Source: Bactericera cockerelli (Eukaryota > Arthropoda > Insecta > Hemiptera > Triozidae). From it: a stretch of DNA of 64,000 bases. The position numbers and the translations under genes were made by a program. The stretch covers positions 27,480,425 through 27,544,424 of the forward strand of contig CM044965.1 of the NCBI GenBank assembly GCA_024516035.1, written 5' to 3'. Every line of letters starts with the position of its first letter. Within the stretch, counting starts at the first letter, position 1. The notes below the pieces were generated by a model. The model saw nothing but the letters and a program-made list of their open reading frames with translations, was not told the DNA's origin and searched no databases. Shown here in pieces: positions 54,695-64,000 of this stretch.

Positions 54695-56347
54695 CAGGGT
54701 GTCCCACCAAACTTGGACACCTCAAATTACTCGGCCCCTGAAAGAGTTTTTGAAAAATAAAAAAATCTAGGGTACATGTGCTAATTATGTGGTTTCAGTT
54801 ATGAATTTTTTTTTATACAGGGTGGTTCAAAAGTGAGAAATTGAGGTGTCAACTTTCGATTTTTAAATGGATCGACCTGAATTTTATTTGATAATTTTAC
54901 TTCTAAATGATTCCTGAGTACTTTTTTAAACAAAAATATTACATACAGGGTGGTTTTTTTTCGACCAATTTTTTTTCTAAATCTTGAATAACTCAAGTTC
55001 GGTTAATTTTTTCGATAACAAGAAGAGAATGTGTTTGTGTAATGAATACACGCACTTTCAATTGGCATCAAACATTTTTATACAGGGTGGTTCACAAGTG
55101 AAATAATGACTTGATTTTTTTTAAAACCGAGTTTTTTTAATTTTTTATGTAGGATTAATAATTCTCGTCTAATTTTACACATTTTTCGTTAGTCATATCG
55201 AAAAACAAAACTAAAGTGTTGTACAGGGTGAGACATATTTTTTTTGTAACACCCTGTATATGGGCAGTCAAAAAGACGCAAAATTAAATATAAAGACTAA
55301 ACATGCAAGAAAAACTTTGATTTTTAATTAAACTAAAAAGTTATGGTGTTTTAACTAATATTGTCGCATGGACCACCCTGTAGATATTTTCTTAAACCAT
55401 CATATGGGTAGTCGAAACTGTCTAAAATTCAACGAGGAGTCCAAATCTGAAAGAAAAAAAATGAATTCAAAAAGCCATGCTCAATTTTGTGTCTACACCT
55501 ACCTACTTTTTATTTCAAGTTTTAAAATCATTCAGTGTGGACACCAAATTGAAAATGGCTTCAAATTCGTGTTTTTTACTTGTTTTTCCCACATGATTCG
55601 AAGTGCTCGTTGAATTTTATACAACTTAGAGTAGCTAAATGATAGTTTAAGAAAATATCTACAGGGTGGTCCATGCGACAATATTAGTTAAAAAACCATA
55701 ACTTTTTAGTTTAATTAAAAATCAAAGTTTTTCTTGCATATTTAGTCTTTATATTTAATTTTGCGTCTCTTTGACTGCCCATGTACAGGGTGTTACAAAA
55801 AAATTCTGTCTCACCCTGTACAACACTTTAGTTTTGTTTTTCGATATGACTAACGAAAAATGTGTAAAATTAGACGAGAATTATTAATCCTAAATAAAAA
55901 ATTAAAAAAACTCGGTTTTAAAAAAAATCAAGTCATTATTTCACTTGTGAACCACCCTGTATAAAAATGTTTGATGCCAATTGAAAGTGCGTGTATTCAT
56001 TACACAAACACATTCTCTTCTTGTTATCGAAAAAATTAACCGAACTTGAGTTATTCAAGATTTAGAAAAAAAATTGGTCGAAAAAAAACCACCCTGTATG
56101 TAATATTTTTGTTTAAAAAAGTACTCAGGAATCATTTAGAAGTAAAATTATCAAATAAAATTCAGGTCGATCCATTTAAAAATCGAAAGTTGACACCTCA
56201 ATTTCTCACTTTTGAACCACCCTGTATAAAAAAAAATTCATAACTGAAACCACATAATTAGCACATGTACCCTAGATTTTTTTATTTTTCAAAAACTCTT
56301 TCAGGGGCCGAGTAATTTGAGGTGTCCAAGTTTGGTGGGACACCCTG
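54695..56347. mobile_element. 1.65-kb foldback element with 0.7-kb near-identical inverted arms
   Basis: The left arm 54695-55402 and right arm 55639-56347 are near-perfect reverse complements around a spacer of about 236 bp. The outer ends are CAGGGTGTCCC and GGGACACCCTG, flanked on both sides by TA, which may be a target duplication as in Tc1/mariner-type elements. The motif ACAGGGTG recurs inside each arm at intervals, in both orientations (for example TATACAGGGTGGTTCA). There is no transposase. Two identical 65-residue open frames, one per arm, simply reflect the symmetry. Confidence 0.85.
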
Positions 56348-56349
56348 TA

Positions 56350-57620
56350 TATTTATAATAACATGCATAGAAAATATAATAAGTATACATAATATTATCC
56401 AAACTCGAAAAAAAGTCTACGTTAAAAATGATAGTGTCAGAAATGATATAAAAAATAGGCTTCTTCAGAAGCGAGAAAAAAATAGGGGTTTTTTGATTTA
56501 TAATACCAACTAAAAAGCATCTCGGAGAGAGAAAGGAAATTGTATAAAAAAATATATAAATGAAGGGTAAATTTTGGGTTTTTCATGTCGAAAAATCTCT
56601 AATATTATTCAACGTTTGAATTTTCTGAAGTGTTTGATGTGTGTTTGTTTCGATGGCATTGACAAATTCCTTGTCTATTGTGTTTTGTTTGATTATGTTT
56701 GCGTTTCTTATGAATGAGTCAAAGAGAATGCCAATTATGAGGACTGACAGGGACCGATGTGGATTGTCGCGGTAATTGTCGATAATGAAAAAGGGTTTGA
56801 TCGTGTCCTTTTGAGGCTTTTGTTTGCTTGTTTGGTTGGCTTTTTGTTATAGGTGGATTGTTTTTTGGTAAGTGTTTGTGGTTTTTAAATGACACACGTT
56901 ACCTTATTATGTATAACTATGTATTGCTTGAGCAGTTAAGCACAATGCTTCTAATCAAATCAAATTCATGGTGAGGAAATATAGTAAGAATAAGTAAGTT
57001 AAAAAACCCTGAATGTGCCAAGAAAGTCAGGCACTTGTTTATCCATATGGCTTATACAATTCTCAATATCTTCAAACAGAAAAGTGAGATGCTAGATCTA
57101 CATGGCTAGCACAAAATACCTGGACAGATGTTTAGAGCTTTTTGGCTTTCCTCAGCAGGCCATAGTTCAGAATATCCCCTATAGAAGTCTATTCTTTTCC
57201 TTTTATCTTCATATATATGTCGATATTGTTTTCTTACTCTGCTTGTAAGGCGAGGGTGTCATGAAGTAGCGGGGTTGCTAGAGCCCTAGCAAAGGCAATC
57301 GATAAACTATTTTCGATACATTTTTTGAGAGAGAGAGAGGTGGAGGGAAAGAGAGAGGCATAGCATGTTATTGACAACCCGAGGGAGACATCGGCATAAT
57401 ATTCAAAACCCTCCCCCTATCTCTCTGTCCCTCTCCCTCTCTCTATCCTTCAATAATACGATTTCTCAAAATGCACCCCTAATTGATTGGATTCCCTATG
57501 TCTCTTATTTTCCTACAGTTTTCCCTATATTTGAAGAAGACGAAATAAAAATGGTAGACCTTTGCATGCAGCATGTGTGATTGTGAACAATATGTGGCAA
57601 ATGATGACGTGCTTCTAAAT
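56350..57620. other. Non-coding DNA
   Basis: No gene recognised. T/G-rich in 56600-56880; purine and pyrimidine microsatellite pieces at 57316-57355 and 57413-57450. Confidence 0.5.
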
Positions 57621-57625
57621 GTGTA

Positions 57626-58480
57626 TATATATTATTATTATATAAATCTTTATTAGGAGGTAAAGGTAATAGTAATAATTTCGGTTGTACCGATTCATTT
57701 ATTTACGAGTAGAGCCCATTATACATTTACACGATTCAAAAAATTTAATTTTAAATTAAAATTTAAAGAAAATGATAAAAATATCTAAATTCACAATTAC
57801 TAACAGTTAGGTAATTTTTTTAGCTGTTCTGAATTCTCATCTTACGGTTGAGAGGAGAAAAGAAAGTATAGTTGGTGGTAGCACACTGTCTAAAATAAAA
57901 GGTTTTAGCACCTCTCAGTCGACGACGGCAATCAAGATGAACCAACTCAAGAAGCTTGAGGTAATCCACACTGCCTTCAATCAATTTGTTGAAAAAGTTC
58001 AGATCAGTGGTAAGCTGACGATCTCACAGAGAGGGTAATTTGAGGTCGACATCAGAATACTTAAACTTGAAGTGAAAAAAAATCTCTTCTGGTCTCTCTA
58101 AAGCTAAAGTATGTTGACATGCACCATATAGTGAGGAGACCAAACAATACAGTCATATTCAAGGATATAACGAATAACAGCATTGTATAATATGGCAAAA
58201 GGTTCTGAAGAGAGTTCCTTAGAATTACGAACAACATAACCAAGTAGCCGGTGACAACGCATGGACAAATTGGCAATATGATACGTAAATGAAAGTTTGC
58301 TATCACTTTAGGATACCTTAATCTTTCATTTGCACGACATTGCTCAAAGAAGTGGAGTCAAGATAATACGTGAAATCGAACGATTCGTTACAGCGAGAAA
58401 AGATCATTACTGCACATTTGTGGAGTGATAACTTCAAACCATTGGAAGCACAAAAAATATCACAAAAAGTAAGCCTAGCT
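57626..58480 (-). pseudogene. Non-LTR retrotransposon (CR1/Jockey-like) 3' remnant with reverse transcriptase C-terminus
   Basis: Read on the minus strand from 58480: SNGLKLSLHKCAVM-like, KLSFTYHI, LYNAVIRYILEYDCIVWSPH, then in shifted frames DRQLTTDLNFFNKLIEGSVD and YLKLLELVHLDCRRRLRG. This is the usual order at the end of LINE reverse transcriptases (fLGv-D-x-LsF-x2-Hi, then LEY-x3-W-P, then F-x2-L-x-G). Frameshifts and a stop show it is dead. A 3' UTR follows to an AATAATAAT tail at about 57626. The catalytic core is missing. Confidence 0.75.
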
Positions 58481-58811
58481 ATTCAAAGAGGAAATGCGGT
58501 GGCATGCGGCAGTTGTGGGCTGTGTGCCCTAAGGAGATGAGTTGGTTGACTTTTATAGATAGTAAAGTAAATCTGAGCGCACGGCAGTGCGCCAGGCCAA
58601 GTTCCAGCAAGCACGGCAGTGTATCTTTACACGAACCGATTCACCCGGTTATTCACACCCTCATATCTTTGGATCAATTGATCATAGAGATATGAAATTT
58701 GGAACATAGATTGTTCTAATATCATTAAAAAGACTTTGAAAATTTCAAGACTCTATGAAAAAAACTTTCAGAAGAATGTAATTTTGAAATTTGCGATTTT
58801 GATACTGACTG

Positions 58812-58842
58812 ACTGATTGACTGACTGACTGACTGACAGATC
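58812..58842. repeat. ACTG tetranucleotide microsatellite
   Basis: (ACTG)n with one interruption, immediately before the four-copy repeat. Confidence 0.9.
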
Positions 58843-58844
58843 AT

Positions 58845-59465
58845 CAAAATTATGAGGCACTTCCCGACTACCTAGAAAGCTGAAATTTTGCATGATGGTA
58901 GGGTTTATTGTAAAAGTACTGGGAAAAATCTGAAACCCGGAACTTTTTCACTTATCATGGTGTAAAACGGTGTCGTTTTAGGGAGCAAATATATAATCGA
59001 TTATGGATCTAAATTATGAAGCACTTCCCGACTACCTAGAAAGCTGAAATTTTGCATGATGGTAGAGTTTAATGTAAAAGTACAGGGAAAAATCTAAAAA
59101 AGTTCTGAAAACTGTTGAACGTTGTCGTTTTAGGGAGGAAGTATACTATATTATGTATATAAATTATGAGGCACTTCCCTACTACCTAAAAAGCTGAAAT
59201 GTTGCATACTGGTAGGGTTTATTGTAAAAGTACTGGGAAAAATCTGAAAACCGGAACTTTTTCACTTATCATGGTGTTAAACGGTGTCGTTTCAGGGAGG
59301 AAATATATAATCGATTATGGATCTAAATTATGAGGCACTTCCCTACTACCTAAAAAGCTGAAATTTTGCATGGTGCTAGGGTTTACTGTACAAATACAGG
59401 GAAAAATCTGAAAACCGGAACTTTCGCACTATTTCTGCTGTTAAACGGTGTCGTTTTAGGGAGCA
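58845..59465. repeat. Four-copy tandem repeat, unit about 150-166 bp
   Basis: Units start AATTATGAGGCACTTCCC at about 58847, 59013, 59161 and 59327. Each has CTACCTAGAAAGCTGAAATT (or CTAAAAAG), a GGTAGGGTTTA-TGTA block and GGTGTCGTTTTAGGGAG. Similar GCTGAAATTTTG blocks are common in insect Helitron-like elements (see AAGCTGAAATTTGGTAGGTA in the element at 49819), so this may be the interior of such an element. Confidence 0.85.
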
Positions 59466-59542
59466 TATTAAAGTGAAGAATCCTGAATTTTTTAATAAAA
59501 AATAATGAAACGTGCTGTGAAAGGAACCATTTACAAAGTAAT

Positions 59543-60022
59543 GATATCCACCAAAAAACTACCGTTAAAAAAAGGGCCAAGTTCCAGAACTCCTATCCAA
59601 AAAGGTTTCGCCAATGAATGCAGTGATATCTTGTTTGCGGCCAAGTTATCTTGGTACTAAACTATTTCTTTTATTAAAAGCCGTTTTCTGTGTTCCTCAT
59701 TTTGTATGTTTTTAACTGCAAACTATCCTCTGACTTGGCCAGTATTATGCCATCGGTTGTATGGAATATTACGACTATATGTATAGGTACAGAATAACAA
59801 TATAACCATCACAAGGTTCGAAACTGGCCAAGTTAGAGGATAGTTTGCAGTTAAAAACATACAAAATGAGGAACTCAGAAAACGGCTTTTAATAAAAGAA
59901 ATAGTTTAGTACCAAGATAACTTGGCCGCAAACAAGATATCACTGCATTCATTGGCGAAACCTTTTTGGATAGGAGTTCTGGAACTTGGCCCTTTTTTTA
60001 ACGGTAGTTTTTTGGTGGATAT
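59543..60022. repeat. Long hairpin: 201-bp arms, 78-bp loop
   Basis: The left arm 59543-59743 and right arm 59822-60022 are reverse complements with only a few mismatches seen by eye (for example CTGTGTTCC against CTGAGTTCC). The outer ends are ATATCCACC and GGTGGATAT. A transcript across it would fold into a duplex of about 200 bp. No target duplication is visible. Confidence 0.85.
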
Positions 60023-60513
60023 TATTTAATTGAAAGTAATAAAAAAAATCAAAACCATGTTTGCTACATTTTTGTAACTTGATAATGGATACATTATGAA
60101 GAGGAGCTTTGAGTTTGATGGTGGCTGCCGCAGCAACACCACTGCCATTTTCACCAACAAAAAGCTATGCAAACAAACGAGATGCTCAAATTAACATTTT
60201 AAACCCTGAGTGGGGCTTTTTTTAAATCCCTTCATCCAACCCTGTTGGGCGATTGAAACAGGGGGCACCCGTTGGCATCAATCCCGTGAGTGGAGCTAGG
60301 AATATTTCCAGCCTGAGTGGGGCTGGAATAACCAGCACATAATGTAACTTCTCATTTTTCTGTTTATACGGACAGATACTGATGTACCTACCTATTTGTT
60401 ATTTTTCATTAAATACATGATGGATACATTTTTAGTTTACTAATTTTAAGTATGTCTATAATTTCTATTTTGTAGTGTTGATGGTGTCTTTGATTTATTT
60501 GTCTGTTTTTCAG

Positions 60514-60638
60514 GTAATCACCCCTACCTAAACTGCTTTTCCTCAAATAAAGACGTGCTCAACGAAAATAATTTCGAAACCAAACGAAGACACAGAAAGC
60601 ACTCGAAAGTGAGGAAGACTTCATCAAGAGAGAGCTGA
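60514..60638 (+). CDS. Candidate terminal coding exon of an unidentified host gene
   Basis: A good 3' splice site (TTTATTTGTCTGTTTTTCAG) precedes an open stretch of about 40 codons ending in TGA at 60636-60638. Reading from the split first codon it gives NHPYLNCFSSNKDV and then NNFETKRRHRKHSKVRKTSS, with a strongly basic end. Composition differs from the AT-rich flanks and it overlaps no repeat I recognise. Upstream exons were not found and I do not recognise the protein. A C-terminal basic tail is compatible with a secreted or nucleic-acid-binding protein, but that is not evidence of function. It may also be chance. Confidence 0.35.
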
Positions 60639-60999
60639 AAATTACTAAGAGCGTATTCACTGTGAAAATTAATAAGACTTTTAAAAAGCTAAGTTTTAAA
60701 CGGAGGGGAAATGTCTTCCTAAATGAAGAGAGAAAATGAGAGAGAAAATAAGAGCGTTAAAAAAGAGAGGGGGGTTTTTGTAGGGGAAATATTGTAATGA
60801 GTAAATTTAGCCTTGACCTAGTTTATGAAACAGGAGAGGAGTTTAATGTCATTAACCTAGAGACGTGCAGACAGCTTTTAATTTATTCATTTTGAACTTG
60901 AATTTCTTCTTCCTTCTTTACAAAGACTTTCTGTTTTATTGAACTTTGGATTTTGAATAACCTTGTGTTAACTCATTAAAAAGCGGAGAATGCTGAGAA

Positions 61000-63420
61000 G
61001 TAAGTTAATTTTAGCTCTCCTGGTTCGAGCATGGCACATGGATCTCTTTTTGGACCAGAGATACGTATGTCAAGTAATGATTAAAAAAAAAAAAAAATCT
61101 TTGTACAGGAATCGAACCCATAACCATTCATTTTGTTACTTTCAGAAACCATAGTTTTACACCCTGTAAATTATGATAGTTGGTAGGTACAGTAAAACAT
61201 CATTAATGTAATAAGATCAAGTTCAACTCCTTTTATAGAGTAAGTTGGCAGAGAAACCTAGTTTCCAGCTTTCATCAAGAAGACAGCAGTCTTTCATGAG
61301 TTTTTTCCTTGGAATATCCTGTTTGGTATCGCTACACACATCTGCCTTGTTGAAAAATTGTCTTCGAGAGCAAACCCACTTCGAACAATGTTTCATCTTC
61401 TTGGCAGAATTTCTTTTCCCCTTTTTCCCTTCATGCGCAGTCTTATGGTATCTAATGGTGGTACGTTTTCTTCTTTTTTCCTCAATTTATTTTTCTAGAA
61501 ATCCCATTTTCGTATTATTTATGCTGTTTCTCATGGAAAGAACATAATGTAATGGGGTTTTCAAGATAAGAGACCTGGGAAGTGGGACTGGGGAGGACAG
61601 AGAGAGGGAAAGGGATTTTGAGGAGATGAATGGAAAGGTCGGTGAGAGGAGGGAAGTGGTTTTGGAAGGGAGAGGAATGGGGAGGAGATGAAGTTGGTGG
61701 TAGGGGTAGAGAAATGATGTTTTTCTATATATTTTTGTGGAAAAAATGTAGAAAGGAAGTTAGATGGAGAGAGCTAAGGAGACAGAGAGAGATGATGTTT
61801 TCCTCTATTTTTTTCTACAAGATGAGAGAGAGAGAGAAAAGATTTTGATAGAAAACTTGACTTTTCTCTTTTTGTATGATTTTTGCTAACGGTTCACATA
61901 AAAATGCAATGCACGAAAAAAAATTAATACTGTACGATTTCTAATATTAGAAATTTGTCGGAAGCATAAGAACAAACTCTGCAAAATTTCAGAAAAGAAT
62001 ACAAATAATCTTGTTTTTATACGGCCGAAGCAGAAGTCTCTTTACACCAAAAATCAAACAGGTCTTCAAAGATAAAGTACGAAAGCCAATTTTATTGAGT
62101 TATGTGTATAGTGTGAGTGAGAAAGTTTTTTTCAACAGAAGGTGACACTCTTATTTCAACATTTAAGGTCTGGATACTCTAAAGCCACCCTATTAAGGGC
62201 GCTAACAATTTGTGTTGTATTCTGGCCTGATAGAGCTGGTATTTTGTCTATTTAGGAATTATCCCCAAAGGGACTGTATTCGATTCTTTTAATAAGTTTC
62301 TTCATTGTAACTTTGGTGATTTGGAGCTATGAATACGACTAAATGGGACACAATTCCTACTAGCAAAGGAGTAAAAAGCACTTTCATTTTTACAGACATT
62401 CAAAATAATAAAAGACCATTTCACCAGATATAGATAATCATCTTTGTGCTGCAAACAGGGCTCCTCCTCCAATGATGCGGTTTCATTTTATCTGATCCTT
62501 TCAAAAGAAAATCATTGAATTGGTTATCACATGTTTCGAGAGACTGTGGGAGTACTTTGTGTGCAACTTCAAAGGACTTTTGAAATTTTCATCTTTGCTA
62601 ATAAAATGCGTCTCAAATTGTAAGGGATATGAGGAAACTCTTGCCTTCACTGCCTCGGCTTGACGTTTTTTATTAAAGAATCCGAGAACGTTTTGACAAT
62701 ACACAAATCATGCGAGTGTACAGAAATCAGTTTCTTTTTCGTTCATTTTCTTTTCCATGTGAAATTTCCATGTCATATTGTGTCGTTATTATATCCTGCT
62801 CTTGTGAAAATTTCTTTGATCTTTTTAATACTAGGTTTCTTCTGATATCAATGTATTATCCTATATTCATCTTCTTTACATGGTCATGTAAAAACATGTC
62901 ATCAAGATATGGCATCATATACACACAAGTATAGATATTTTATGTACCTACTACCTATGCGTATAATTATTTTTGTGGGTTCAATTATCTAGGAAAAAAT
63001 TGAACCTCTACTTTTTCTTAAATAATGATAAAATCTTCTAAAAAGCTGGTAATAAGAAGACTTTGAGTAGGTAACATCACCAGGTGACGTATAAAAAGAT
63101 ACAGAGAATTTTACTGTAAAAGTAAGTCTGTCCTAAAAATGGTTCCTTTTGTTATACACATGTAGGAAATATTATAGTAGACATATTCTGTACGTATTAT
63201 ATATAAAAAAATAACAGAATATATTATGTACATTGTACATGTATTGCCTTAAAAGCTCCGAGTGTGTAGCTATACTTAGATATCTTATACTCTTATAGTG
63301 CTTCTTGTATTGCTATGTGGGATGAAAAAAGGGTAGCAGCTCTGCTTCTAGCTGCAACTTGTGAAAGAGGTGGATCAGTGGCGGATATGGGGAGAGACAT
63401 TTTTTCGAAACGGTAAGACC
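61000..63420. other. Mostly AT-rich DNA without a recognised gene
   Basis: Contains a decayed tRNA-like B box on the minus strand (GGTTCGATTCC, about 61108-61118) preceded on the plus strand by an A run. A GGAGAG-type purine region spans about 61560-61850. The palindrome-containing segment CGATTTCTAATATTAGAAAT lies near 61936. No conserved protein segment was recognised. Confidence 0.45.
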
Positions 63421-63611
63421 AAAGGTGGAAATAATAGACGTTTTTGTAAATACCTCTGTGGCTCAGTGGTCAAGAGCATTGGTTGCTGACCCGGAGGTTG
63501 CGGGTTCGAATCCGGCAATTTCTGACCGAAATTTTCCGTTTCCGGAATGGCATGGATGTAAAGGTAAAGTGCCCTGAAGTAATGCGAAAGCGGTTCCAGG
63601 GCACACTTACC

Positions 63612-63648
<37 letters not shown>

Positions 63649-63720
63649 TACCTCTGTGGATCTAAGTCTAGATTTGCATATTTTGCATATTGTTTTGGAT
63701 GGGGAAAGGAGCTGAGTAGA
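63421..63720 (+). mobile_element. Family-H arm split by a SINE
   Basis: AGGTGGAAATAATAGACGTT, TTTGTAAATACCTCTGTGG is interrupted and resumes as TACCTCTGTGG, ATCTAAGTCTAGATTTGCAT, ATTGTTTTGGATGGGGAAAG, matching the arm at 33627-33690. Confidence 0.65.
63462..63648 (+). mobile_element. Young tRNA-derived SINE with 11-bp target-site duplication
   Basis: The A box (TGGCTCAGTGG, including target-derived bases) and B box GGTTCGAATCC match RNA polymerase III consensus. The body contains AAAGTGCCCTGAAGTAATGC and CCAGGGCACACTTACC, ending in about 24 T followed by 12 A. TACCTCTGTGG flanks both sides (63451-63461 and 63649-63659). Well-preserved boxes and an exact duplication indicate recent retroposition. 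The tRNA species was not assigned. Confidence 0.8.
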
Positions 63721-64000
63721 TTTTGCGTATCCATAAAATATAATTATATTTATTCAAATTTGAATGTTACAATGGTTATAATAACATTCAACAATGGTTT
63801 GGTAAGTAGAAGTCGTAAAACTTCTTAAGCCAAAAAAAAAGTTACAATGGCTGATCTTAAAATTATTGCTTATACTAGTACATACAACTAAATATTAAAT
63901 ATTTCTAATTTTAAGATTTACCGTCTTAGATGGCGAAAATCAATGCTAAGTCTGCTAAGTCATGACTCAACATAATATGACACCTACTACAGACAGTAAG

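Noticed and set aside
54799..56243. Two identical 65-residue ORFs on opposite strands
   Set aside because: They are mirror images produced by the inverted arms of the foldback element and contain the ACAGGGTGGTT motif repeats; no protein signature.
62501..62704. Minus-strand 67-codon ORF as a coding exon
   Set aside because: It reads somewhat like protein, but I see no convincing splice sites, start context or conserved motif.

Overview
The window is AT-rich eukaryotic DNA, almost certainly from a large insect genome. The evidence for an insect is an errantivirus-type endogenous retrovirus with an F-type envelope gene, Helitrons, 5S-rRNA-derived and tRNA-derived SINEs, Jockey/CR1-like LINE remnants and many long simple repeats. 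I cannot name the order with confidence. There are no bacterial operons, rRNA genes or CRISPR arrays. Nearly all long open frames outside the retroelement are low-complexity or repeat artefacts. The window reads as intergenic or intronic sequence built from nested repeats.

Layout. 1-10 kb: AT-rich DNA with SINE fragments, a 25-bp minisatellite, a G22 run and a GC-rich hairpin. 10.3-10.9 kb: a 0.6-kb terminal-inverted-repeat element. 11.9-13 kb: a pyrimidine-strand satellite that creates false proline/serine/leucine ORFs. 13.5-22.5 kb: a dense SINE/LINE-tail graveyard. 23.28-31.28 kb: a complete errantivirus-like LTR retrotransposon on the minus strand (two near-identical 235-bp LTRs, 4-bp target duplication, gag, pol, env). 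Its env is interrupted by a 256-bp non-autonomous Helitron; a sister Helitron copy lies at 44.8-45.06 kb and a decayed relative at 49.8-50.06 kb. 33.3-33.8 kb: an inverted-repeat element. 38-38.8 kb: pyrimidine tract. 40 kb: a three-copy 160-bp tandem repeat. 42.7-43.2 kb: a second array of the 25-bp minisatellite. 50.7-52.3 kb and 57.6-58.5 kb: two LINE remnants. 54.7-56.35 kb: a 1.65-kb near-perfect foldback element with 0.7-kb arms. 58.8-59.5 kb: a four-copy repeat, followed directly by a 201-bp-arm hairpin (59.54-60.02 kb). 60.51-60.64 kb: the only plausible host coding exon I found. 63.4-63.7 kb: a young tRNA-SINE nested in another repeat with an 11-bp target duplication.

Retroelement logic. 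Gag would form the particle. Pol supplies protease, reverse transcriptase, RNase H and integrase. Env, predicted to come from a spliced RNA, is a fusion glycoprotein. All frames other than the Helitron-split env are open and the LTRs are almost identical, so the insertion looks recent and the Helitron hit more recent still. No novel multi-gene system is evident. The best leads are the Helitron-disrupted young errantivirus, the two long hairpin loci as possible siRNA sources, the orphan terminal exon, and two near-palindromic RFX X-box motifs.
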